From Bacteroidia bacterium (lineage in GTDB: Bacteria > Bacteroidota > Bacteroidia > Flavobacteriales > Flavobacteriaceae): 64,000 nucleotides of DNA. Positions within the stretch are counted from its first letter, which is position 1. Each line of letters starts with the position of its first letter. The notes below the pieces were generated by a model. It saw nothing but the letters and a program-made list of their open reading frames with translations. It did no database searches and was not told where the DNA came from. Shown here piece by piece: positions 41,650 through 51,970 of the stretch. Location: NCBI GenBank assembly GCA_030427735.1, contig JAUIBP010000007.1, forward strand, positions 62,001 to 126,000, in the 5' to 3' direction. Made by a program: the position numbers and the translations under genes.

Positions 41650-42481
41650 TTTTAATGGATTTAGATTTAGAATTTTGACGTTTAGTTACAAATCGTGCTA
41701 TAATGATACTTACTTCGTAAAGAATTAAAACAGGAATAGCTACGATTACTTGACTAGCAATATCTGGAGGCGTAATAATGGCCGAAACAATAAGCACGAT
41801 AACCAGAGCGAATTTTCTGTATTTTTTAAGAAATTCGGGAGTAATTACACCAACTTTAGCTAAGAAATAAATGATGATGGGCAATTCGAATATGATTCCG
41901 CAAGCAATAACAGACGATCGTATTAAACTGATGTAGCTGCTCAAGTCGAAGTCGTTGTGTACTTTACTACTCACTTGATAAGTCCCTAAAAAGTTAATCG
42001 ATAACGGACAGATAACGTAGTAGCCAAATAACACGCCTAAAAAGAATAAGATAGACGATATAATAATAAAACCTCTAGAATGTTTACGTTCGTTAGGATG
42101 CAGTCCAGGGCTAATAAAACGCCATAATTCGTATAAAATATAGGGGAACGCTATAATGAAACCAGCAGTTACGGCAGTCCATAAATGCGCGGAAAACTGT
42201 CCAGCCATGGTTCGGCTTTGTATTTCGAAAGCTGCTTCGTTAAAACAAAAACTATCGTCTAAACCTAAAGATTGCGAAATAGAGCACAAAATATCGTAGG
42301 TAAAAAACGTAGGCTTTGTAGGCCCAAATATTAGGGTGTCAAAAATAAAACCTTTGGCAATAAAAGCAGCAATTGCGGCTATAAAAACAGCAACAACGGC
42401 TCTTATTAAATGCCATCTTAATTCTTCGAGATGATCTAAAAACGACATCTCGTTAACATTTTTCTTTACTTTCTTGGCCAT
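41642..42481 (-). CDS. tatC: Sec-independent protein translocase TatC
   Basis: 279 aa with six transmembrane helices. The conserved start MSFLDHLEELRWHLIRA and the FAYE-like periplasmic region with FRFISPGLHPNERK are visible; the tail is basic (KRQNSKSKSIK). TatC is the receptor for twin-arginine signal peptides. It is longer between helices 1 and 2 than the E. coli protein, with an acidic/Cys-containing loop usual in Bacteroidota. Its ATG shares a base with the kdsD stop, so the pair is coupled. Confidence 0.95.
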   Translation of the reverse strand: MAKKVKKNVNEMSFLDHLEELRWHLIRAVVAVFIAAIAAFIAKGFIFDTLIFGPTKPTFFTYDILCSISQSLGLDDSFCFNEAAFEIQSRTMAGQFSAHLWTAVTAGFIIAFPYILYELWRFISPGLHPNERKHSRGFIIISSILFFLGVLFGYYVICPLSINFLGTYQVSSKVHNDFDLSSYISLIRSSVIACGIIFELPIIIYFLAKVGVITPEFLKKYRKFALVIVLIVSAIITPPDIASQVIVAIPVLILYEVSIIIARFVTKRQNSKSKSIKNV

Positions 42482-43449
42482 TAGATAATACCCTCCTTAA
42501 TTAAATCGTGTAAATGTACTACTCCAGCATAAGTATTTTGGTCTGTGGTAACTAACAATTGAGAAATGTCGTTGGTTTCCATCATTTCTAAAGCATCTAC
42601 AGCCATCGCGTTTTCGTTGATGGTTTTTGGCGATTTGCCCATAATATCTTTAGCTGTTAATGGTAAAAAGTTTTCGGTTTTAGTTAACATGCGTCTTAAA
42701 TCACCATCGGTAATTATACCTATTACTTTTTGATTTTCGATTACAGCGGTAACTCCTAACATGTTTTTAGAAATGGTTATAATCACCTCTTTAATATTGG
42801 TGTCGGGTTGCACTTCGGGTTTGTTGTTTACCGAAGCAATATCAGACACTCTTAAATATAGCTTTTTACCCAAAGCCCCACCTGGATGGTATTTTGCAAA
42901 ATCGCGACTGGAAAATCCGCGGTGTTCTAATAAACATACGGCAAGTGCATCGCCCATAACTAACTGCGCAGTTGTACTTGTGGTAGGGGCTAAATTATTC
43001 GGGCAGGCTTCTTTTTCCACATAAGTGTTTAACACATAATCTGCTTGTTGGCCAAGAAAAGAATCTGTATTACCTGTAATACCTATAAGTTTGTTATTAG
43101 CACTTTTAATTAATGGAATAAGCACTTTTATTTCTGGTGTATTACCACTTTTAGAAATGCAAATTACCACGTCGTCTTCTAAGATTAATCCTAAATCGCC
43201 GTGTATGGCATCGGCGGCGTGCATGAATATTGCGGGTGTTCCGGTGGAGTTTAAAGTTGCTACAATTTTGGTAGCAATTATGGCACTTTTGCCTATTCCG
43301 GTTATAATAACACGACCTTTAGAGTTGTAAATTAATTCTACAACATTGACAAAGTCGTCATTTATAAAAGATTTTAAGTTTAAAATAGCCTGACCTTCCA
43401 TCTCAATCGCTTGAGTAGCAGTGTGTACGATGGCATGATTCTTGTTCAA
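42481..43449 (-). CDS. kdsD: Arabinose-5-phosphate isomerase (KpsF/GutQ family)
   Basis: 322 aa. An N-terminal SIS sugar isomerase domain (GRVIITGIGKSAIIATKIVA, ICISKSGNTPEIK, HAADAIHGDLG) is followed by two CBS domains (about 205-322; DIMGKSPKTI). It converts ribulose-5-phosphate to arabinose-5-phosphate, the first step to Kdo for lipopolysaccharide. Placement in a run with tatC and lptB fits envelope assembly. It is divergent from recQ, with a 204-base gap showing no clear promoter on either side. Confidence 0.93.
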   Translation of the reverse strand: MNKNHAIVHTATQAIEMEGQAILNLKSFINDDFVNVVELIYNSKGRVIITGIGKSAIIATKIVATLNSTGTPAIFMHAADAIHGDLGLILEDDVVICISKSGNTPEIKVLIPLIKSANNKLIGITGNTDSFLGQQADYVLNTYVEKEACPNNLAPTTSTTAQLVMGDALAVCLLEHRGFSSRDFAKYHPGGALGKKLYLRVSDIASVNNKPEVQPDTNIKEVIITISKNMLGVTAVIENQKVIGIITDGDLRRMLTKTENFLPLTAKDIMGKSPKTINENAMAVDALEMMETNDISQLLVTTDQNTYAGVVHLHDLIKEGII

Positions 43450-43653
43450 AATTTAATGTTTTTTTGGGTTGATGCTTTTAAAGATTTTATTATCTTTAAT
43501 CTAACGCGAACTTCTGAATTTAGATTTCCGTTAGAATTGGCTACAAAACTAACGAAAAAAATAATGAGGGTTCTCGAAATACACTACGAATTAACTAATA
43601 GCTAACATAATTTTTGGTGTATGAATAATGTAATTTAATTTAAAAAACAATTC

Positions 43654-45855
43654 ATGTCTAAAGTTGAAATTGACTTGCATTCGGCACTTAAAAAACATTT
43701 TGGGTTTAATGCCTTTAAAGGCTTACAAGAAGCAGTAATAGAAAGTTTGCTGTCTGGTAAAAACACCTTTGTTATTATGCCGACTGGAGGGGGTAAATCG
43801 TTATGTTACCAACTTCCTGCACTTATGCAAGACGGTACTGCGATTATTGTCTCGCCTTTAATCGCACTTATGAAAAATCAAGTAGATGCTATTCGTGGCA
43901 TTTCAAACGAAGAAGGGATTGCCCATGTTTTGAATTCCTCTTTAAACAAAACAGAAATTAAACGGGTTAAAAAAGACATTACCGATGGCGTTACCAAATT
44001 ACTATATGTAGCACCAGAATCTTTAACTAAAGAAGAAAACGTAGACTTTTTAAAATCTGTAAAAATATCTTTCCTGGCGGTAGATGAAGCCCATTGTATT
44101 AGTGAATGGGGGCACGATTTTAGGCCAGAGTACAGAAATTTAAGGCAAATTATTAAGCGTATAGGAGACGATATTCCAATTATTGGGCTTACCGCAACAG
44201 CCACTCCTAAGGTTCAAGAAGATATTCTTAAAAACTTAGGTATTAGCGATGCAGTTACATTTAAAGCATCGTTTAACAGACCTAACTTATATTACGAAGT
44301 ACGCCCAAAGACCAAGCAGGTAGATAGCGATATTATTCGTTTTATAAAACAACACGAAGGAAAATCGGGGATTGTATATTGCTTAAGCAGAAAGCGTGTA
44401 GAAGAACTGGCGCAAGTGCTACAGGTAAATGGCATAAAAGCCTTGCCGTATCATGCCGGTTTAGACGCTAAAACCCGTGTGAAGCATCAAGATATGTTTT
44501 TAATGGAAGATGTAGATGTTGTTGTGGCTACCATTGCCTTTGGTATGGGGATAGACAAACCAGACGTGCGGTTTGTTATCCATCACGATATTCCTAAAAG
44601 TATAGAGAGTTATTACCAAGAAACAGGTCGCGCTGGCCGCGATGGTGGCGAAGGACATTGTTTGGCTTATTATTCGTATAAAGACATCGAAAAATTAGAA
44701 AAATTCATGTCAGGTAAACCTGTGGCAGAGCAAGAAATTGGGCATGCCTTATTACAGGAAGTTGTAGCTTTTGCAGAAACATCGATATCCAGACGAAAAT
44801 TTATTCTACATTATTTTGGTGAAGAATTCGATAATGAAACTGGAGAAGGTGGCGATATGGATGATAATGTAAGACATCCTAAAAAACAGCACGAAGCCAA
44901 AGACGATGTAAAGCTACTTTTAGAAACCATTAAAAAGACTAAAGAAAAATACAAATCGAAAGATTTGGTTAACGTGTTGGTGGGTAAAGCCAATGCGCTT
45001 ATTAAATCGCATAAAACCGATGAGCAACCTTTTTTTGGTAAAGGTAAAGACCAAACCGATAAATACTGGATGGCTTTGGTACGACAAGTATTGGTTGCTG
45101 GTTACCTTAAAAAGGATATCGAAACTTACGGTGTGTTAAAATTAAACGATAGTGGTAAAGCATTTGTTAAGCAACCAGAATCGTTTATGATGACCGAAGA
45201 CCACGAGTACAGCGAAACCCAAGATGATGGTGTTATTACCATGGCTAAAGGTGGTGGTGCTAGTGCCGACGAGGCTTTAATACGGTTGTTAAAAGATTTG
45301 CGTAAGAAAAATGCCAAAAAATTAGGTGTTCCACCTTTTGTTATTTTTCAAGATCCTTCTTTGGAAGATATGGCTTTAAAATATCCCATGACGATTGCTG
45401 AGCTATCTAATGTACATGGCGTAGGCGAAGGTAAAGCCAAAAAATACGGTAAAGACTTTGTAGATCTAATTGCTAATTATGTTGAAGAACACGATATTGT
45501 AAGACCCGAAGATCTTGTAGTAAAATCTACTGGATTAAATTCTGGACTAAAATTATATATCATTCAAAATATCGATCGTAAATTACCATTAGATGATATT
45601 GCAGCTGCTAAAGGCATGGAAATGGCCGACTTTATTAAAGAAATGGAAGCTATTGTGTTTTCTGGCACAAAATTAAATATCGATTATTGGATTGATGATA
45701 TTTTAGATGAAGACCAGCAAGAAGAAATTCACGATTATTTCATGGAATCGGAAACCGATAAAATAGATGTTGCCATTGAAGAATTTGATGGCGATTACGA
45801 CGATGAAGAATTGCGTTTGTATCGTATAAAATTTATTAGTGAGGTGGCAAATTAG
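43654..45855 (+). CDS. recQ: ATP-dependent DNA helicase RecQ
   Basis: 733 aa. Helicase motifs in order: FKGLQEAVIESLLSGKNTFV, MPTGGGKSLCYQLPA (Walker A), DEAHCISEWGHDFRPEY, GLTATATPKV, and QETGRAGRDG. The RQC region, HRDC domain (VHGVGEGKAKKYGKDF) and an acidic extra C-terminal tail follow. The usual RQC zinc cysteines are not evident, as in many Bacteroidota RecQ proteins. It unwinds recombination intermediates and stalled forks. It ends at a repeat-bearing terminator convergent with ackA. Confidence 0.95.
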   Translation: MSKVEIDLHSALKKHFGFNAFKGLQEAVIESLLSGKNTFVIMPTGGGKSLCYQLPALMQDGTAIIVSPLIALMKNQVDAIRGISNEEGIAHVLNSSLNKTEIKRVKKDITDGVTKLLYVAPESLTKEENVDFLKSVKISFLAVDEAHCISEWGHDFRPEYRNLRQIIKRIGDDIPIIGLTATATPKVQEDILKNLGISDAVTFKASFNRPNLYYEVRPKTKQVDSDIIRFIKQHEGKSGIVYCLSRKRVEELAQVLQVNGIKALPYHAGLDAKTRVKHQDMFLMEDVDVVVATIAFGMGIDKPDVRFVIHHDIPKSIESYYQETGRAGRDGGEGHCLAYYSYKDIEKLEKFMSGKPVAEQEIGHALLQEVVAFAETSISRRKFILHYFGEEFDNETGEGGDMDDNVRHPKKQHEAKDDVKLLLETIKKTKEKYKSKDLVNVLVGKANALIKSHKTDEQPFFGKGKDQTDKYWMALVRQVLVAGYLKKDIETYGVLKLNDSGKAFVKQPESFMMTEDHEYSETQDDGVITMAKGGGASADEALIRLLKDLRKKNAKKLGVPPFVIFQDPSLEDMALKYPMTIAELSNVHGVGEGKAKKYGKDFVDLIANYVEEHDIVRPEDLVVKSTGLNSGLKLYIIQNIDRKLPLDDIAAAKGMEMADFIKEMEAIVFSGTKLNIDYWIDDILDEDQQEEIHDYFMESETDKIDVAIEEFDGDYDDEELRLYRIKFISEVAN

Positions 45856-45886
45856 CTGCTTTCAGTTCGAGAAAATTAGAAAAAAA

Positions 45887-46015
45887 CGAGGGTTTTAAAA
45901 GTTAATCTTTCGTCAATCTGAATTTATTTCAGATTCTCATTATTATTGATTTTAAATAAGATGAGATTCTGTGTCAAGCACAGAATGACGCACTGTTAAA
46001 CTTTTAAAAGCCTCG
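45887..46015. terminator. Bidirectional terminator with embedded 80-bp repeat, copy 2 (inverted)
   Basis: Outer arms CGAGG...TTTTAAAAGTTaa and ttAAACTTTTAAAAGCCTCG pair around an 80-bp core (45911-45990). The core is the reverse complement of 3347-3426: its outer 31 and 27 bases are identical and only the centre differs. It lies between convergent recQ and ackA. Confidence 0.8.
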
Positions 46016-46042
46016 TTTTATATAAAGCCTTTTATTATTTGC

Positions 46043-47230
46043 TTAATTTCCAGACAAAGTATAACATTGTTTGGCTATTTCTAATTCTTCATTGGTAGGG
46101 ATAACCAGAATTTTGGTTTTAGAATCGGTTGTGCTAATCGTTCTAATTTCCGGACTGCGAATGGCGTTAAGCTCTTCATCTAAAATCAAATTAAAATACG
46201 ACATATCTTTACATACTAATTGTCGCATTGTTGCACTGTTTTCGCCAATACCAGCTGTAAATACTATGGCATCTAAACCGTTCATTGCAGCGGTATAGCT
46301 ACCAATATATTTTTTTATTCGGTATGCATTCATTTCTAAAGCTAGGGTGCAATTCTTATCGCCTTTAGCGGCTTTAGCTTCTATATCTCTTAAATCGCTA
46401 TGCCCGGTTAGCCCTAGCATACCGCTTTTTTTCTGAAGTACAGTATTAACGTCTTTTAAAGTATATCCTAAATTATCAACCATATGAAAAATTAAACCGT
46501 GGTCTATATCGCCACTTCGAGTTCCCATAATTAAACCATTGGTCGGACTAAACCCTAAGGAGTGATCTATACTTTTGCCATTGTGTACGGCGGTCATACT
46601 ACAGCCGTTTCCTAAATGAATGACAATAATTTTTGAGGTTTGTAATTGTAAGTATTCTATAGCTTTTTCTGAAACGTATTTGTGACTTGTGCCATGAAAA
46701 CCGTACAACCTAACTTTGTGATCGTTTAAAAGTTCGTTTGGAATGGCGTATTTGTAGGCTTTTTCTGGAATTGTTTGGTGAAAGGCGGTATCGAACACCG
46801 CTACTTGTGTCGCTTTTGGGAACATATTTTCTGCTACGACGATACCTTCGTAATTAGATGGGTTATGAAGCGGCGCTAAAGAGAATAAACTTTTAATTTT
46901 ATCTTTCACTTTTTTATCGATTACAGTAGTGTCTGTAAATGTGCTACCGCCATGTACCACCCGATGTCCAATAATGGCAATATCATCGGTAGATTGTATA
47001 ACGCCTACTTTTCGGTCTAATAAAAGATCTACTATTTTTTCTAAACCTACGCTGTGGTTTTGTATTTCCGTTAAAGTATCTATTGCATTCGTCTCTGTTT
47101 TGTAATGTAATTCGGCGTTGTAAAGTCCAATGCGTTCTACCAAACCAGAAGCAATAACAATTTTGGAAGGCATTTCTATAAGTTGAAATTTAATAGATGA
47201 GCTTCCGGAGTTAATAACGAGTATTTTCAT
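46043..47230 (-). CDS. ackA: Acetate kinase
   Basis: 395 aa. ASKHA-fold signatures: VINSGSSSIKFQL at the start, HRVVHGG, AVFDTAFHQTIP, YGFHGTSHKYVS, HLGNGCSM and GLMMGTRSGD-like GLIMGTRSGDIDHG, and FTAGIGENS. It makes ATP and acetate from acetyl phosphate. It lies 30 bases after pta on the same strand and is co-transcribed with it. Confidence 0.97.
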   Translation of the reverse strand: MKILVINSGSSSIKFQLIEMPSKIVIASGLVERIGLYNAELHYKTETNAIDTLTEIQNHSVGLEKIVDLLLDRKVGVIQSTDDIAIIGHRVVHGGSTFTDTTVIDKKVKDKIKSLFSLAPLHNPSNYEGIVVAENMFPKATQVAVFDTAFHQTIPEKAYKYAIPNELLNDHKVRLYGFHGTSHKYVSEKAIEYLQLQTSKIIVIHLGNGCSMTAVHNGKSIDHSLGFSPTNGLIMGTRSGDIDHGLIFHMVDNLGYTLKDVNTVLQKKSGMLGLTGHSDLRDIEAKAAKGDKNCTLALEMNAYRIKKYIGSYTAAMNGLDAIVFTAGIGENSATMRQLVCKDMSYFNLILDEELNAIRSPEIRTISTTDSKTKILVIPTNEELEIAKQCYTLSGN

Positions 47231-47260
47231 AATAAATTAAAGTGTTGTAAGGCTGTTTAA

Positions 47261-49354
47261 TTAAAGGCCTTGTGCTTGTATAGCAGTTAAAACTACGGTG
47301 TTAAAGACGTCGTCTACGGTACATCCTCGGCTTAAATCGTTAACGGGTTTATTAAGCCCTTGTAACATTGGACCAATAGCCAAAGCGCCTGTTTCTCTTT
47401 GTACGGCTTTATAGGTGTTGTTTCCTGTGTTAAGGTCTGGGAATATAAGCACTGTGGCCTGTCCTGCAACTTCGGAGCCAGGCATTTTACTTTTACCGAC
47501 ATTCAAATCAACTGCGGCATCGTATTGTATTGGACCTTCTATTTTTAGGTCAGGACATTTTTGTTTTACAATTTCTGTGGCTTCTCGCACTTTTTCTACA
47601 TCGGCACCTTGTCCAGAGGTTCCCGAAGAATACGATAACATGGCAACTCTAGGTTCTATACCAAAGGCAGCGGCACTGTGGGCCGATGATATGGCAATTT
47701 CTGCCAATTGTGCGGCATTAGGATTTGGGTTAATAGCGCAATCTCCAAATACAGAAACGCGATCGTCTAGGCACATAAAGAATACCGATGATACGATAGA
47801 GCAACCAGGTTTAGTTTTTATAAATTGTAAAGCAGGACGAATGGTGTGTTGCGTCGTGTGTATTGCACCCGATACCATGCCATCGGCATCGCCCTTATAA
47901 ATCATCATTGTTGCAAAATACGAGACATCGTTCATCATATCCCGAGCCATATCCATATTTACATTTTTGTGCTTGCGGAGCTCGTAGAAGGTGTTTACAT
48001 AATCTTCGAATTTACTGTACGAAGCAGGTAAAATAATCTGTACTTTCTTTAAATCAAACTGCAACCCAATTTCATTAACTTTAGCTTTTATGGCTTTTGG
48101 GTCGCCTAACAGCACAATGTCTACAATATCTAATACAGCCAAACGGGCGGCTGCTGTTAAAATTCTAGGATCTAGTGCTTCGGGAAGTACAATGCGTTTT
48201 TTATGTTTGAGTGCTTTTTGAATCAGGTTAAACTGAAACATTCTTGGGGTAATTACTTTATTTTCGAAAGAAGTTAATTTATCTAATAATCCTTCGGCAG
48301 AGACGTATTTCTGAAAGGTTTCTATAGAGGTTAATATTTTAGACTTGCTTTCGGCATAGATATTAGATTTTATATTACCAATTTTATGTGTGGTGTTAAA
48401 GGTGCCGTCGTTTACAGAAATTACAGGAACCACGGTAGATAAGCCATCTATTAATTGCAATATAGGCGGTTCTGGTTTTATGCCGCCAGTTAAAACAATA
48501 CCAGAAATACTAGGGTAGTTGCTGGAAATATGTGCTTGCAACGAACCTAAAATTAAATCGGCGCGATCTCCTGGGGTTATTACAACAGAACCTTCTGTAA
48601 TGTGGGTTAAAAAGTTGCGTAATTGCATAGCTCCCACAGCAAATTTACCCGATAAATTACTTAAATGTTCCTCGCCAAAGAGCACTTCTCCCTGGAGTGT
48701 GTCTTTTATTTCTTTCATTGTTGGCGATGCTAAAGACTTTACCATAGGTATGGTTAAAACTTCTACATGATCTGGCAGAAATTTTTGTAGCGCGGCGGTC
48801 AGAATATCGATGTTTTTAGGTTGTATTTTGTTAGCAATGAGGGCGATAACTTCAACATCTTCTTCTTTATATGTTTTATAAGCCATTTCCAAGCTGCTTG
48901 TAAACTCTTCTAGGGTTTTACCAACTCCGGTACTTACTAAAAGTGTAGGCAACCCTAGGTTTTTAGCAATATTAACATTCCAGTCGAATTCAAAAACACT
49001 ACCTTCTCCAGTAAAGTCGGTACCTTCAACCAGTATAAAATCGTATTGCTCTTCTAAAGCTTTGTATTTTTTAATAATAATGTCTAGAGAATCACCTATT
49101 TTACCTGCATTTCTATTTTGCATAATTTCGTTACGGGTAAGGGCATAGGTGTCGGTATAAGGAATATCTAGATTAAAATGCGATAAAATGGTTTCTATGT
49201 GGTTATCGTGTTTACCTGATGCATCTTTATTAATTACAGGTCTAAAATAAGCTACTTTGGCTGTCTTTCCTAAAATGTTTTGCATTAGCCCTAGCGAGAT
49301 GATAGATTTACCGCTGTTAGGTTCTAAAGTGGCAATGTAAAGTCCTTTATTCAT
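47261..49354 (-). CDS. pta: Phosphate acetyltransferase
   Basis: 697 aa, the long form. An N-terminal AAA_26 (BioD-like) domain (YIATLEPNSGKSIISLGLMQ), a central DRTGG domain and the catalytic PTA_PTB domain (from about 370: LPEALDPRILTAAARL, SGAIHTTQHTIRPALQFIKT, MLSYSSGTSG) are all present. It interconverts acetyl-CoA and acetyl phosphate; with AckA it forms the acetate overflow/assimilation route. It is the first gene of the two-gene unit. Confidence 0.96.
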   Translation of the reverse strand: MNKGLYIATLEPNSGKSIISLGLMQNILGKTAKVAYFRPVINKDASGKHDNHIETILSHFNLDIPYTDTYALTRNEIMQNRNAGKIGDSLDIIIKKYKALEEQYDFILVEGTDFTGEGSVFEFDWNVNIAKNLGLPTLLVSTGVGKTLEEFTSSLEMAYKTYKEEDVEVIALIANKIQPKNIDILTAALQKFLPDHVEVLTIPMVKSLASPTMKEIKDTLQGEVLFGEEHLSNLSGKFAVGAMQLRNFLTHITEGSVVITPGDRADLILGSLQAHISSNYPSISGIVLTGGIKPEPPILQLIDGLSTVVPVISVNDGTFNTTHKIGNIKSNIYAESKSKILTSIETFQKYVSAEGLLDKLTSFENKVITPRMFQFNLIQKALKHKKRIVLPEALDPRILTAAARLAVLDIVDIVLLGDPKAIKAKVNEIGLQFDLKKVQIILPASYSKFEDYVNTFYELRKHKNVNMDMARDMMNDVSYFATMMIYKGDADGMVSGAIHTTQHTIRPALQFIKTKPGCSIVSSVFFMCLDDRVSVFGDCAINPNPNAAQLAEIAISSAHSAAAFGIEPRVAMLSYSSGTSGQGADVEKVREATEIVKQKCPDLKIEGPIQYDAAVDLNVGKSKMPGSEVAGQATVLIFPDLNTGNNTYKAVQRETGALAIGPMLQGLNKPVNDLSRGCTVDDVFNTVVLTAIQAQGL

Positions 49355-49682
49355 TATATGAATTTTAATTTCCTACTAATTTAATGATTTTTAAGCGTTT
49401 TTTTTAACAGTTAGAATTAGAAATTTACTAACTATTAATATGGTATTAAAATGCAAAGGTCTACATTTTAGGATTGTTAAGTACTGATATTTGTCATGTT
49501 TTAAAGCTTAATTTACACGAGGTCCTTTTTTGAAATGCAGTTGATTTATATAAGTATGGCTTTCTAAATTTGAAAGTAAATTACGCCTTGTACAGAAGCT
49601 CATTTAACAACACGATAACGCAATAAGGCTTTTTATTGGCCAATCATTTTTTTATCTTTGCACCTCATTTAAAAAGAAACCA
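49355..49682. other. Divergent intergenic region pta / immunophilin
   Basis: 328 bases without a gene. The only clear signal is the -7 box at 49653-49660. I found no matching CAAAnnTA box for pta and no hairpins. Confidence 0.5.
49653..49660 (+). promoter_or_regulatory. Strong Bacteroidota -7 box for the immunophilin gene
   Basis: TATCTTTG followed by CA matches TAnnTTTG and lies 22 bases before the ATG at 49683. The -33 element is not evident. Confidence 0.55.
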
Positions 49683-50618
49683 ATGCAAGACGGATTATAC
49701 GCCAAATTTAATACTACAAAAGGCGACATTTTAGTAGCTTTAGAGTTCGAGAAAACTCCAGGAACAGTTGGGAATTTTGTGGCTTTGGCCGAAGGTAATT
49801 TAGAAAACTCGGCTAAACCTCAAGGCAATCCTTATTATAACGGATTGAAATTTCACCGTGTGATTCCAGATTTTATGATTCAAGGTGGTTGCCCACAAGG
49901 TACAGGAACTGGAAATCCAGGATATCAATTCGATGACGAATTTCACCCAGAATTAAAACACGATCGCCCAGGTATATTATCTATGGCCAATGCAGGTCCA
50001 GGCACTAACGGGAGTCAGTTTTTTATCACGCACGTAGAAACCCCATGGTTAGACAACGCGCATACTGTTTTTGGGCATGTTGTAGAAGGACAAGAAGTAG
50101 TAGATGCTATTGCGCAAGGCGATGCAATCGAATCGTTAGAAATTATACGCGTAGGCGAAGCAGCAGAAGCGTTCCATGCTGTTGAAGCTTTTAGAACTTT
50201 TGAAGGTGCTCGCGAAAAACGTTTAGCAGAGGCTAAAGCGGCACAAGATGCCGAGTTAGATAAAATTGCGGCTGGTTTTAATAAAACCGATAGCGGATTG
50301 CGTTACCAAGTGCTTCAAGCGGCAAAAAGCGGAAAAAAAGCCAAGCAAGGCCAAACCGTTTCAGTACATTATAAAGGACAGTTAACAGACGGTACGGTTT
50401 TCGATTCTTCATATAAAAGAAAAGAACCAATAGAATTTCCTATAGGTGTTGGTCAAGTTATTCCAGGTTGGGATGAAGGTATTCAACTGTTAGAAGTTGG
50501 CGATAAGGCACGTTTAGTTATTCCGAGTACTTTGGGTTACGGGTCTCGCGGTGCAGGTGGTGTAATTCCGCCAGACGCTACACTTATTTTTGATGTAGAG
50601 CTTATGGATGTTAAATAA
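49683..50618 (+). CDS. Dual immunophilin: cyclophilin-FKBP fusion peptidyl-prolyl isomerase
   Basis: 311 aa. Residues 1-165 are a cyclophilin domain ([50 protein letters not shown]). A charged helical linker (about 170-205) leads to an FKBP domain ([60 protein letters not shown]). The order cyclophilin then FKBP is that of the CFBP class first described from a few bacteria including flavobacteria. There is no signal peptide, so it is cytoplasmic. A strong terminator follows. Confidence 0.95.
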   Translation: MQDGLYAKFNTTKGDILVALEFEKTPGTVGNFVALAEGNLENSAKPQGNPYYNGLKFHRVIPDFMIQGGCPQGTGTGNPGYQFDDEFHPELKHDRPGILSMANAGPGTNGSQFFITHVETPWLDNAHTVFGHVVEGQEVVDAIAQGDAIESLEIIRVGEAAEAFHAVEAFRTFEGAREKRLAEAKAAQDAELDKIAAGFNKTDSGLRYQVLQAAKSGKKAKQGQTVSVHYKGQLTDGTVFDSSYKRKEPIEFPIGVGQVIPGWDEGIQLLEVGDKARLVIPSTLGYGSRGAGGVIPPDATLIFDVELMDVK

Positions 50619-50642
50619 TATCTATTAGAAATAGAACAAACT

Positions 50643-50671
50643 AAAGCTACCTAAAAAAGGTAGCTTTTTTT
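50643..50671 (+). terminator. Intrinsic terminator after the immunophilin gene
   Basis: AAAGCTACCT and AGGTAGCTTT form a 10-bp stem around AAAAA, followed by TTTT. Confidence 0.88.
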
Positions 50672-50732
50672 ATGAATTGTAGTTTTTTTACCTTAAAAAT
50701 ATTTAACTTAATGGTTTGTAAATAAAACTATT

Positions 50733-51962
50733 ATGAGGTGTAAAATTACGCTATTCTGTATTTTAATGTCTGCCATGGCTTGGGCTCAAGACCCATTTTT
50801 AACAGTGACTTCAAAAGATTCTGTAGGCGAGAAACCAAGATTTAAAAGTAGTTTGGGGGTTAATATGAAGCTGAATGGCTATTTAGATTTATATGGTGGG
50901 TTAAACGATAGCGAAACGTTTAATGTTGGGCGTATAAATGTATTCGGAACTAATGACGATAAAAGTCTGAAGGTAGATTTATACCAAACGCAATTGCAGC
51001 TTAAAACCACGTACATACAAAAAGATGGTCGGGTTATACAAGCAGTAGTAGAGTCTGATTTTTGGGGAGGCAATGGCCACATGAGATTGCGTAAAGCCTA
51101 CGTAGAGACTACACACTGGCAAATTGGACAAACCTGGAATAATTTTGGAGATGAAGCACTTTGGCCAAATATTATGGAATGGGAAGGACCGCCATCGGGC
51201 ATTTGGTTGCGTACACCACACATAAAATACATGAACACATTTGCGGATACTAGTTGGATTTACGAAGCGAGTTTAGAAGCTCCGATTAACACTAATTTTG
51301 CATACGAAGAATTACAACCATTGGTAGATGAAGCCGATCAGGTGTTTCCCGACATTACTTTTGCGATTAAACATAAACAGGATTGGGGGCACTTAAGAAT
51401 GTCGTCCATTTTTAGAAGCGTACGCTATAAATTAAATGATGAAGTAGATAGTTTTGTTGGGTATGGACTAACCTTTAGCGGCATGTATAAGCCTAACAAA
51501 AATAGTTTCCAGTTTCAGATTGTGGGAGGTAAAGGCATTTCTGCCTATCTAACTACGGTTGCAGGAAGCGGTTACGATGGTTATCCGTCTAGCGGAGGCG
51601 ATTTTGATGCCACGCCAGCTTTTGGCGGATGGGCCTCTTACGAATATTTTTTTACAGACAAATGGCATGCTAATGCGGTATTAGGGTTTACTCGATTTAA
51701 TTTAGACGATTCCGAAAGGTTTATTGTTAACGAAACTACCGATATTGATGAGGTTTATTTAGAGGGCGATTTTGTCCATCAGCATTATTATGGTATTTTT
51801 AATGTGATGTACGATGCTTACGAACGCATGACAGTAGGTTTAGAGTTGGATTATGGAGTGAAGGATTTAGACATCTCTGGAGCTGTAAATACTGTTGATG
51901 GAAGCATTTCTAAAAGTTGTGATGCCATGCGAATAAGTTTTGGATTTATGTATTATTTTTAA
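50733..51962 (+). CDS. DcaP-like outer-membrane porin
   Basis: 409 aa. A Sec signal peptide (MRCKITLFCILMSAMAWAQ) precedes a beta-barrel with the DcaP-family pattern: GYLDLYGGLND, QTQLQLKTTYI, KAYVETTHWQIGQTWNNFGD and EALWPNIMEWEGPP, ending with aromatic MRISFGFMYYF. DcaP channels of Acinetobacter take up organic acids; the substrate here is unknown. The next gene begins 8 bases later. Confidence 0.8.
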   Translation: MRCKITLFCILMSAMAWAQDPFLTVTSKDSVGEKPRFKSSLGVNMKLNGYLDLYGGLNDSETFNVGRINVFGTNDDKSLKVDLYQTQLQLKTTYIQKDGRVIQAVVESDFWGGNGHMRLRKAYVETTHWQIGQTWNNFGDEALWPNIMEWEGPPSGIWLRTPHIKYMNTFADTSWIYEASLEAPINTNFAYEELQPLVDEADQVFPDITFAIKHKQDWGHLRMSSIFRSVRYKLNDEVDSFVGYGLTFSGMYKPNKNSFQFQIVGGKGISAYLTTVAGSGYDGYPSSGGDFDATPAFGGWASYEYFFTDKWHANAVLGFTRFNLDDSERFIVNETTDIDEVYLEGDFVHQHYYGIFNVMYDAYERMTVGLELDYGVKDLDISGAVNTVDGSISKSCDAMRISFGFMYYF

Positions 51963-51970
51963 TTTAGATT

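Noticed and set aside
43411-43605. 64-codon plus-strand open frame between kdsD and recQ
   Set aside because: It begins inside kdsD on the opposite strand, has no recognisable domain and no promoter; treated as chance.
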